NCBI RefSeq assembly: GCF_037975245.1
Contig: NC_092578.1
Location: forward strand, 3,307,001-3,371,000
Direction of reading: 5' to 3'
Origin: Apostichopus japonicus
Taxonomy: Eukaryota > Echinodermata > Holothuroidea > Aspidochirotida > Stichopodidae
DNA: 64,000 nt
The position numbers were made by a program, and so were the translations under genes. Each line of letters opens with the position of its first letter. Position 1 is the first letter of the stretch. Below, piece after piece: positions 1 through 29,604 of this stretch. Below the pieces are notes generated by a model that saw nothing but the letters and a program-made list of their open reading frames with translations, ran no database searches and was not told the DNA's origin.

Positions 1-245
1 GACTTATCGTAAATAGCCAAATTAATGAACTTCACTGTTATGGAATTAAGGATTGAACAGTATGACTGTATCGATATATTTACCGAAAGCTGTCTACAAG
101 CTGCACTTTAGTTCTTTTCTTTTCTCACTTTATCTTCGTTTACGTTGGGTGGTGGGGCGGAATGGGAGGGGGTGTGTGGGAGGGGGTGGGGTTTGTAAGC
201 AACATTATATATATATATATATATATTCGTTTTCATATATTACGT

Positions 246-282
<37 letters not shown>

Positions 283-819
283 CTAATGTACTTTACCCTA
301 CGAAACTCCCAAAATAGGGTAAATGAGGACCAAAAAAAAGTAAATCTGCACCGAAGAATCAGATCGGCGCAAAACGCACAAGTGCAATATAAGGCGCCAC
401 AGTGCGACACATTTGACAAATTAAAAACGAAGTGCTTTATACACAGCCTTTGCCTAAAGCTCTTTCGCCAGGGATGAGATAATAAGACACGTCGTTCTAG
501 CTCCTCCATATACGGACGTACAGCGTATACTTGTCGGTTAATATTTAGGCACAACTGTATCCTTTCTAAAGTTGATATGACCGACTTACTAAAACAAACA
601 CAGGCATGACGCTTTAATAGTATAGAATTACACTCTTATTGATTATATGCGTTCTCCGGCACGCGCCTATTTTGATTAATATTTCGTTCCGTTTCACCGT
701 TTCAAATTACATGGAAATTTGAGACGTTGAGACTATAGACTGGATGGACAAAATGTTAGATAAACAGAAACACACATAACAGACATAGGACACTGTTAGG
801 TTGTTGTTACATTATACTA

Positions 820-852
<33 letters not shown>

Positions 853-959
853 TATATGAGCTTATTATTTCGTTCACAGATGTCATCATTTGCGGTTCAG
901 AGATTTTGGTTAACCATGAAATGAAAAGTATTGCGTTGAAAAATTACTAATCCTAAAAC
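1..959. repeat. AT-rich upstream region with TA microsatellites
   Basis: No gene is recognised here. The stretch holds (TA)n microsatellites at about 206-227, 250-279 and 820-857, plus a G-rich patch at about 147-191. Short open frames across 53-554 are made largely of TA-repeat codons (alternating Tyr/Ile) and are not believable genes. If the exon at 960 is the true start of the receptor gene, its promoter should lie in this stretch, but no TATA box or initiator could be separated from the TA repeats. Confidence 0.6.
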
Positions 960-19739
<18,780 letters not shown>

Positions 19740-22700
19740 AAGTTATCCAGAATCGGCTAGTTTGTAGAATCATATAGCAAACGCAAATGTCAACAGACTG
19801 CCCGCTACCTTCCGCATACACCGCTATTACATTAATGGGCGCATTCAGTCGGAATAACATTGTCATTATATCAGCGAATATTCACATCTTTTACCGCCGA
19901 TATTTAACAGGTTGGAATGTTTTGTCAACATTGAAATCGTTTGTTGATAAGCTATACTCCAACAGCAAAGATGAATAGAAACTCCCATACGTATATTTAG
20001 ACTTAAACATCATTCGTTTGTACAAAGAGTGTGAGGTTACACACGTTAATATTGACGCATCCAACAGATCTAAAGTCGATGTTCCAATGTGTTCTGAACA
20101 TGCGCAGTAGGTTTGTCATGACGTTTCGCGTGACGTTTGTGGGGAACTGCTATACACAGCTTTAGTAGGGTTATTTATATCCACGCACTATAGTTTGTAT
20201 GCCTGGGTTACGTGAACTTGCAAGACAGTTAAATGACTGAGACTTAAATTGCTTGATTAAATTAAGTAAAGAAAGTTTTGTGTTCAAACTGAAATGTAAA
20301 AAAAAAACGAAAAACAAAACAAAACAACAATAGATTTTCATAGTGAAAGGCGTTTCAAAACTGCTGTACATATTATATTGATGCATGAAATGCCGAGACG
20401 CCCAGTGTTCTCAATCGGAATTGATCACAGAGGCCCGGGAGGGTACCGTTCTTTTCATATGGATTGCTATTGGTCGAAGTTCTGGAGACTTGGTCCGGAA
20501 ACTGAAGCATTTTCAAGCACTTCTTGTTCCCTCGTAGCTATTTTCAAGTACAGGAATACTTGTCAGAGGAGAGGAATTTTAACATTGATTGTTGGAATAG
20601 ATTTGTTTCTTTAGCAAACTTTTGGAGGTTTGGGGACATCTATACCCCCCCCCCCCCCACCACACACACACCCCACGTCGCTCCTACGCCCATGAGTTAG
20701 TGGCAGATATTCCGTATACAGTCGTTAGACTCGTTGTATTGGAGAACAATGGAAGAACAATGAAATAGAAACATTGACATGTTAATTGTTATGATGAAAC
20801 GTTGTAGTGGTAGTTTGACAACTCAATTAACCATATATCATAGGATATAAATATATAAGCGACTGTTAACTAAGACTAACGTTATAGGTCATGACCTTGA
20901 TCATCATGGTCAATGAAGCAGACATGTTCTTCTGTGTTTATATATGATTCTTCATTCCGCGATTTCTCTTTTAAAGCAAACTTTGGCCAAAGAAGAAACC
21001 ATCTTATCGACCAAATCCTGATTTGTTTTTCTCTGTTTCAAAACAATATAGCATATTCTCTTTTTCTATAGAAAAATGAAGTTTGATTTTTAGATACATA
21101 TTTAACATAATGAGTATATACATATGAAGGACTTTCTTCATACTTAAATGTTTGATCATTTCATATACTCAGATTATATTGTGTACATAAGCGCTGCGAC
21201 ATAAAAACATGGAAATTGTACCAAATGAATGTTTCCTGCAAAGTTTAACTTCAAATTTCAATGCTTAAATGTTACTCTGCGTGAATCGTCGCCTTCTTCT
21301 TATATACTCTTCGGTGGACGAAAAACGTTACATCCACGAACTATCTAGACAAGAAAAAAAACACTTCAAATTGCCACCAGGAAAAACAATATAGTCAGCA
21401 TATGACTGACAAATGTAGTGGCGTGACCATAGCAACGGTATGAATATTCATGACTTTAAGAACCTCCGATGTTATACGTCATACGGTTCAGATGACATAC
21501 TTAAATGGAGGGGGCTATTCATCATCGAATTTGTGCTTTCAGCGATTTTGACACGGAAGTTTGGAGCAGTGATGTACAAATTTTGATTGATACAGGCGGG
21601 GATTGTTTCCATTCTAAACGAATGTGTGCCATAAGCGATGCCGAACCTACTGTTGCACTATCAAGGTCCATTACAACAGAAATACAATTAATGGAAATCC
21701 GTTGAAAGTTTACCATCTCTGATCGTTTTCACCAATTTCACTGGATGTTTGTTCATTTGGGATGAACAATATTTAAGCGAATCTAGCATATATTTAAAAC
21801 TTTATGAATCCTTTTACCTATCACTGATTCTGATTATTGATTTTGATTTTGACTTTCAAGTCAAAATTCATACAACTCTCAAGTGTAAATGGAAGCGGAT
21901 GTGCCTACCGTGGGAACAGTTTGGAATATTGGCATTTCGTGCAAGTGTTTGTTTATTCTTGGCAACGATAGAGATTAATTTATTTAAATATGTCCTTGCA
22001 AGAGAACTTTTTTTAAATATGAAAGGTTACGGTATGATCATTCGATGGTATTATTTCAATGTCACTTGTGGAAATACTATTTATGACTAAGGCGAAACTT
22101 TTATACTGTGAATATTGAGAAACAGAGTTCATTGGAAGGATAATGTATATTCATCGAACCTAAAATGAATATTCAATCCCCAAAAGCGTCATTGTTATCA
22201 TGAAATCGCATTATTATGGAGATCTTTTCCATGCTTTGTTGCAACTAGTCAGAACTATTGTTATTATAATGATAATGTGACGTATAAGTCACTTCTGATA
22301 AGATGATTGGCTGCTCGTCGAATGACGTCACAAGAAGTAATAGCTGGAAAGCTTTACCGTATCCAGGGACCAATTGGGAATTCAAAACCATTTATTTGAA
22401 AAATGACCTTATATTATAATCCTATTTACAGAGATAAATAACTAAATAAGGAATTTGTTTAAATCTATGTAGACTATTCGATGTAATAGTACTTGAATTC
22501 ATGAAAACAAAATTAATTTAATAAAGCTCAGAAATAAGTAAATAGACTTTCTTGGATGTGCAAAAGTTCTTCCAGAGTTGTTTCATGTATCAAAACATTC
22601 CGAAAGGACACAGCAGATACTGTTATTAAAGTTGTTTCGTGAATATTAATCTGAAAAGGGAGGAATGGGGTGCGGTAGGTGGGTGGGGGAGTAGGGGTGG

Positions 22701-23048
22701 GGTATTGTGGTTTGGAATCTAACGACATTGTTATATTCCATTGTTGAAATCCTTCGCATGTGGTTCTTATGTGCTTGATGTTTAAACTTTCTATACAGTG
22801 TATGATGGGAACTTAATACTGGCATATACTATACAGCTCAGCATATTACATCTAAGATTAATCATTATATTTATTATGAAAACATAAAATGTTGTTATTA
22901 TAGTTAACTTAAAGATTCCTAACGGGGACGATGAACAATTATACCAGAAACTTGACTTCGAATGTATGCAAATGAAACAGAAACACATCATATATAAAAT
23001 ATTAAATTTCTATCGCACAAACTTCTCTGTATTTTATGTTTAATTTTA
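19740..23048. other. Convergent intergenic region, left part: 3' flank of the GPCR
   Basis: No gene is recognised. The early part may be 3' UTR of the receptor. It holds a C-run with CACA repeats at 20645-20672, and otherwise unremarkable AT-rich DNA. A 113-codon open frame at 21749-22090 shows no family motif or splice context and is not called. Confidence 0.5.
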
Positions 23049-23396
23049 TTAAGCGTTTAATAAGTCACAGATTGGTTGTAACTACATAGTCAACTAGTTA
23101 CATTATTAAGCGTTTAATAAGTCACAATTTTAGGTGTATCAGATTGGTTGTAACTACACATACAACTAGTTTAGATTATTGAGCGTTTAATAAGTCACAG
23201 TTTTAGGTGTATCTGATTGGTTGTAACTACACATGCGACTAGTTTAGATTATTGAGCGTTTAATAAGTCACAGTTTTAGGTGTATCTGATTGGTTGTAAC
23301 TACACAGACGACTAGTTTAGATTATTCAGCGTTTAACAGTCACAGTTTTAGGTGTATCGAATTGGTTGTAACTACACAGACAACTAATTAGATTAA
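23049..23396 (+). repeat. 73-bp tandem repeat array, about five copies
   Basis: GCGTTTAATAAGTCACA starts near 23053, 23110, 23183 and 23256, with a slightly altered copy at 23329. Spacing is 57, 73, 73 and 73 bases; the first unit lacks about 13 bases. Each unit contains GATTGGTTGTAACTACACA and ACTAGTTTAGATTAT. The array ends at GATTAAAACTGTGACG, an inverted partial echo of the unit. Confidence 0.9.
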
Positions 23397-24156
23397 AACT
23401 GTGACGTATCCGAGTATGATCACGTGACCACGGTGGATTGACCCAAAACCGATTAACCGACTCGGGAGCGTCACGCCGCTGTGTCCGAGGCGAGGAACAC
23501 GCCGCCATGTTGAGCCTGTCAAAGGTATCCTATATCCGAATCGAACTAGTTTCATCCGGGCGCAAAATGTTCTGCTTGTACCAAGGCCCAAGCGCCGCAG
23601 GTCGGTTGACTGGGCCGGTTGCAGTTTTAAGCCGACAACCGCCTCTGAGTATTGACTATGACGTGATTCGATTTGAATTATGCAACGTTACACTCAAACT
23701 CAAGATACAGTTTAGCACGGTTTATGCAAAGCCCTTCCTAGCTGTACTTCTAGCCGGATTAAAGTATTGAAAATTGTAGGAAAATAGGCCTACATATTGC
23801 AAATTATAGGGAAGTACTGAAAGTGCGGTAGGGGTGGAGGGAGTGGGGGGGGGGTGAGGTTTGAAGGGAAAGCCCCGGAACGTTGACATAAATGTACATT
23901 ATTTAAAATTTAAATATCGATCAAGTTTTCAACGAACTTCAAAGTGTGAGGCGATATTTGCTTAAGTAGTGTAAATATATTAGACATGCTATACATAACA
24001 AAAAAGAAAGAAATATATGTACTTTGAAAGAATAAATCATATTTATAAACTGTAAGCCAAAATTAATATTTTATGTACAGTGTATAAATGTTTTCTGTAT
24101 TGCAGCTTATAACATAAAACAAGTTTGTAATTGTTCTGTAAAAGCAAACGAAATTT

Positions 24157-24358
24157 ACACTCTTTTTTTTTAATTCCAAAAAGAGTGAAGATTTACTCTT
24201 TGAGAGTGTTCTGCCATGTATGATCTCTATTTTAGAGGAATGTTTTTTTTTTTTGGTGTGAAGCCACTCTTTGGTAAGAGTGAAATTTACCCCTAAAACA
24301 GAATGAATATTCTGGACGCTCTAAAAGAGTGAAATCTCACTCTTTGGAATTTAGAGCG
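24157..24358. mobile_element. Fold-back element built of CACTCTTT/AAAGAGTG modules
   Basis: The outer arms match as inverted repeats: left ACACTCT...AATTCCAAAAAGAGTGAAGA, right (reverse complement) GCGCTCTAAATTCCAAAGAGTGAGA. The interior carries further CACTCTTT/AAAGAGTG words, including the near-perfect palindrome around 24325-24346. It is about 200 bp, non-coding, and no clear target duplication was found. Confidence 0.65.
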
Positions 24359-24514
24359 CATAGACTGCCATAGCCAACGAACAATAACAGTGGTAACGTA
24401 TTCAATGGAATTGTACAGAAAGACGATGTTTGTAAAAACAGTGACTTGAATTATTTACATAAAGTTGTTGGTTAATAGCTGGTTACATGTAGGCCTAATT
24501 TTTGTTGCGACTAT

Positions 24515-24660
24515 CTGGGCCCCAAAAGAAGTCCGGGCCCATATTTTGCGCCGGGTGGGCCCAAATTGTTTCCAGCTGAAATACATTTTGGGACCACATT
24601 CTTTGGACACGAATTTGTGGGGCCCGATAGGTTTGGGAACATTTTGGGCCCACATTTTCT
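24515..24660. repeat. Short region with spaced TGGGCCC words
   Basis: TGGGCCC or close variants recur at about 24518, 24534, 24557, 24610 and 24646, with intervening similar text. This looks like a degenerate minisatellite. Open frames on both strands here show repeated Trp-Ala/Gly-Pro words, caused by the repeat. Confidence 0.5.
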
Positions 24661-26983
24661 TTACAATGCAAACAACTCTGCAACCTGAAGTCGGATTTGT
24701 AGCCTAAACTTGGAATGCAGTTGTTGGTTAAATATCATCAATTTCGAATAGTTTTGAAGTCAACTTTAACTGGCTATTGAAAGGGCATTTTTTAAAGATA
24801 CTAGAATCGGGCAATTCTGACAAAATTTGTCAAAATCAACACACGACTGGTTGAAGACTGAGCATTTGATTCCTCGTTTACAGATAGGTGAACAGGTAGT
24901 TTATTTCATGAATTTAAAAGGAGCATTCTCGTTTTTAATATTAATAAAGACTATGACGTTAAGTAAGTCTATGGACCATTTACAACTTTGTTACATTTTT
25001 TTCCTCTATAATTTACCATACTCAACCGAGTTAGGCTTCTGTTTAAAAGCATGATTACTATACGTCATTTGATATTATTCAGTAACTGACAACCTTTCGA
25101 GCTTGTTAAGCTATTTTTTTTTTTCATTTCAGAATACTGCCGTCATTTAGTAGACGCGCCATATGTACTTGCTCAAGCCGTTTTTTTTTATGGTTTCTTT
25201 TCAAATACTTGAGATGTATGTTCGATAGTAATATATTTTAAAGAAAGTTGCAAAACTGACGTGTTATACTTCTTTTTTGGATCTCATATGCAGTATATAA
25301 AACAGGACGTGAAGGGATCCGAGTTGTAAACTGGGCAAGATTTCTTAAAGACAGAAAATTGTTCGATTGTTTTGCTCGAGTTTCTTCAGTTTCTTCATTT
25401 TTTATGCGCCAGATATAGTCTTGAGCTTCACAATAACACATCAGTAAAAACATTTCCTTAACTAAAGCTGGAAGCTTCATCGGAAGACTGAAAGAAATAT
25501 GGTTGTCTATTCTAGCATGACGTAACTGATATGCATAACAGAACAACAATTTAGCAGTGGGCATGTGCAGTTAATGGTATAAATTATTAACGCCTTGTAC
25601 TTACCAATCTTGAAAAGCCACGTGGTTTACTTTTCCAACCTGAAGAATGAGTCCATAGGGCGACTCCTGAGAATATAAGTTCCTTTTATCATTCGTAAAT
25701 ATTCCAGCTCAAATGAGAAAAAGTCGATGGAATCCGAGGTGCTAGGGTAGATTAAACTTGCTAGGTGCTAGGGTAAACTAAAATTCCCGACGAAAAAAGT
25801 TCGAACTGACCGAAAATACTCAATAAGTTCCAAATAAACAGTTATCATAATGATTTCATGATAAGTTTTATGCCTCGTAAATGGATCGAACAAGCACCTC
25901 TAACCTTTGTGCCTCCAAAAACGAAGAAAGTGATCCAAAATCGGTACCATGAGAACTGTCAAATGCAGTGAACCCAATTCAGACCTTATATGGCTTACCA
26001 AATGGCTTATGGTTGCGGGGGGGGGGGGGGTGAGGGGTGCATCAGTTTTGGAGATCACCGTTTATAATTTCGAGGACACCTAAACCAATTTCCGATGTGC
26101 AGTTGGACCTGCAGAGTACTGTACAATGGTGATGGACACCCGAAGATGATCACACAGTCACAGTCCCGATGCAAGGGGACTGGGGTTGAGAGCGGATCAG
26201 TCGTTCGGTAGTTTGGTTTTCGTGCCTAGGTTCTTTCCTGGGCGACTTTTTCTTTATAAGTAATGGTATCAGAGCTAGCAAAGAACAGACTGTTTTTTTG
26301 TTTTCTTAAAAAAGGGAATGTTGGAGATTACCAAATGGCTTACGGTCTAATTTTAGAATAAATGTTTTGACATTTATTTCGGGAGAATTTATAAGTCCCA
26401 TGAAAATAACTTTCAATCCGGCAATATTTGTGGAATATTCACACAACAGCCTATAGGCCAAGAGTAAAAACACGCTGTCCGACCTGCGCGTCTGTCTACA
26501 TACATGGCCTAGCTTCTGAAATAGGCCTACAGCTTCCATAGGTCAATAACAGCATTCCGATGCAAATGTTTTTGAGAATAGTACTCACCCATCATACCCG
26601 TATAGCTGAACGTTGTATATGTAGAGCTGTATATGGTCAATCGTCAATAGTAGTTTAAGCTTCTATGGGAGTTATTCTAATTCTCTGCGTATCTGCATTG
26701 TCCTTCGTGACATGTTCGTTAATCCATTCCTTTTTGTTTTGAAATAGTTGCCTGTTACTTTCTTGAAATTAAGTGGTTTACGAATTTACAAGCCCTATTC
26801 ACTTTATTTTCGTTTAGGGATTACCGAACTAACACAATGACCGCAAGCACAAGTATCTCTCTCTGGCAAAACGGAATGTATCTCTCTGGCAAAACGGAAG
26901 ACCTGACATATTTTACTGCTGCTGATTTCAGACAGCCGTCATTTTTGGTTTCGATGATAATCGTAACCTCTGCATTCATGATG

Positions 26984-27013
26984 GCTTGTGTGTGTGTGTG
27001 TGTCTGTGTGAGT
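26984..27013. repeat. GT microsatellite
   Basis: GTGTGTGTGTGTGTGTCTGTGTG run directly before the 145-bp tandem array. Confidence 0.85.
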
Positions 27014-27033
27014 TCGTTTGTGATGCCCAGCTT

Positions 27034-27370
27034 GTAAACACGATATCTCAAGAAGGGAAGGTCAGACCAATTTCATATTTGGTTTGTAGAAGTACCACAT
27101 TAAGTACAAGAAACTTATTGTTTTTGGTGGAAGTCACAGGACATTTGGGGTCACCAGGGGTCAAATTGTGAAAACCTTGTAAACACGATATCTCAAGAAG
27201 GGAAGGTCGGACCAACTTCATACTTAGTGTGTAGAATTACCACATTGAGTTAAATAAGCCTATTGTTTTTGGTGGAGTTCAAAGGTCATGTGGGGTCACC
27301 GGGGGTCAAATTGTGAAAACCTATTATCACGATATCTCAAGAAGGGAAGGTCGGACCAATTCTGAATTTG
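27034..27370 (+). repeat. 145-bp tandem repeat, about 2.3 copies
   Basis: CGATATCTCAAGAAGGGAAG occurs at 27041, 27186 and 27330, giving periods of 145 and 144. The shared unit continues through TACCACATT, TTGTTTTTGGTGGA, TGGGGTCACC and GGGGTCAAATTGTGAAAACC. A diverged single copy lies at 6610-6775. Confidence 0.9.
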
Positions 27371-29437
27371 ATTCAATTGTTAGCATTTCGGCGCCCACTT
27401 AAGAATAAAATTAAAATAAAAAACACCAAGTGGACTAGTCAAACTATGCTGTTATGGAATATAAATATGGAATAAATACTGAACAAAAACTCTTTATCAA
27501 CTTACGGATATTCTTTGAACTCTGTAATTATGCACAAATGCAGCATGAAAGGTATTTCACAGGTTAAAAAATATTAATTAAAAAATAGAAGGAAATTAAT
27601 GGATTTATGTGAAATCATACGAAACTTCAAATGCCAAATACGGAACTAATCAAAGAAGCATTTTCTATAATTGCGATGTCCCTTTATATATACTATAATA
27701 TATGATGTTAGTCTATTCCTATTGGTTATTTTTTTTTTCTAACCATACTAGCATATGATAATTAATCATTTTATCAATTACAAAATTTGAAGAAATTTAA
27801 AAAGTTTATAGTACCAAAAATAGCTAATTGTAACTGTTTCAAACTATCTCTGTGACAAATTTTTAACTAAGTCACTTGCTAACTCCATAATATATTCACA
27901 AATTACACACAGAAACAATATGGAAATATAATCAATTAAATTTACATTCTTAAAGAAACTTTAATTAAATCAACTTGTAAAAGATGAAAACAGTTTTGAT
28001 TTGAAAGGAATGAAAGAAATTGCAAATTTTTGTCAATATTTTCTATATAAAAAGTACATTGGCTGGCTTCACTTCATTGTTTCCGCTATCGTTTAATAAA
28101 GTTAAAAAAAGGTTTCAATAAAATGATTAAAGATTTATGAGACACCCTCCCTGTAAACACGTTTTTGATGACTCCCTTTGAGTTATCGGATTCAGTAATC
28201 AGGGAGGTAACTAAAATATTAATTGAGTGGACAATTACCCACTCAGTAAATTTATTTAGCCCACCTATAGCAAATTAAGCTCGCCCAATGCCTACCCAGT
28301 CATATTTATTGGTCCACCCAGTCAATTATTTCGCCCACTCAATCATTTCGCGTCGGACAAATTTTCATGTTGATATGAGATACTGAATATTAAAGTTTAT
28401 CCCCTTGTTTTGGAAAGCATAGTCCAACAAAATATCCAAAAATAGACAGATCATTCAGAAATTTAAACCACACCCTGACCCTTAGAAAATGTACGATTGT
28501 CTTGGGCTATGGTATATTATCCTGGATTAACGAAAATAATTAGTTTGAAGTACATTTATATATTTTTTCCATACAAGTAGCAAAGGCAGTGGTTTCTTGC
28601 TGAACGATGTTAAAATCATTGTTATATATGAAAATTCAGGAAATTCAGTGTTACCCTCCCAGTAAATTAGAAAATCGCCACTGTGTTGTCAAAAAACAAT
28701 TAAAGCTACCCACATGTTAAATCTTTCTTATTTATTTATACTTGAAAGTAATGTGAACCATGGAAACCGCCCCCCCCTCCCCAACTTCACCCTCTTCCCT
28801 TTCCAATGCCTATCCTGTTTACCGATGTCTCCCCCCCCCCCCCCCGCCTCTTTTCCTGATATAATATAAGAATCATCAATACGCAAACTCAAGACGGAAG
28901 AAAGAATATTAATAAGTTTCTAAATGATAAATAAAGTAAAACAAAATGTCCAACAGGTTTTTAAAAAAAGTGGAGAATATGGTTAAGAGACCTCTTGTGT
29001 TAACCAAATTATCTACTTTGATAAAACGGAGAAACTTTTCTTGCGCAATGGATACAGTCCAGCCTACTTCGTCCAAAAGGGTATCGCTTCACTTTTGTGC
29101 AGTTATGAATGCATATATCATACCAGTGTCGAAACTTTGTGTCTCAACAGCAAACCAGATAAAATAAAACAAAACTCAACATCCGATCATTCCAAAAGTC
29201 AACAATATAAGATATATTTGATTTTACTCTCTTTTTGGTTAAAACATAAATTTGTTCATAAAGGAAATCTGTAACTCATTTATCACGTCTTAACAACAAA
29301 ATTGTTTCAATTGCGGCATTGCGAGTAACTTTTCGGACGCGATCATACATATTACGTTGGTTCAGATATCTCGTCACCCATTGGCGTGTGTGTTGGAATA
29401 CTCACATTTATGCCAGACTTCTATGTACAATTTTACT
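27371..29437. other. Convergent intergenic region, right part: 3' flank of UST
   Basis: AT-rich, no gene recognised. C-runs lie at about 28770-28783 and 28830-28846. On the minus strand AATAAA (plus-strand TTTATT at 28731-28736) lies about 700 bases past the UST stop and is a candidate polyadenylation signal. Confidence 0.5.
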
Positions 29438-29604
29438 TTACCGGGATATTTGTTGATCCAACAACCCAAGATCCTTTTTCAATTTATCGAATTTCAATCG
29501 AACAAAATTGTAGAATTCGTAATGAAGGGCTAATTTTCTTCTTAAAGTCGTTCTAGTTTCTTCCGAGATTGCTGGTTTCTTTTTAGTTTGGAATTTTCTG
29601 GTAG
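29438..29604 (-). CDS. UST: UST terminal exon and stop
   Basis: Acceptor tatcag, phase 1 in, TAA stop at 29438-29440. It encodes the C-terminal substrate-contact region with HYEFYNFVRLKF and KKDLGL. Confidence 0.9.

Noticed and set aside
21749-22090. 113-codon plus-strand open frame
   Set aside because: No motif, no splice context and no plausible start context; it lies in the 3' flank of the GPCR.
23049-23396. CRISPR-like regular repeats
   Set aside because: The units are continuous 73-bp tandem copies without unique spacers, in animal DNA with no cas genes.
25238-25564. 108-codon minus-strand open frame
   Set aside because: No recognisable domain or exon boundaries; treated as chance.
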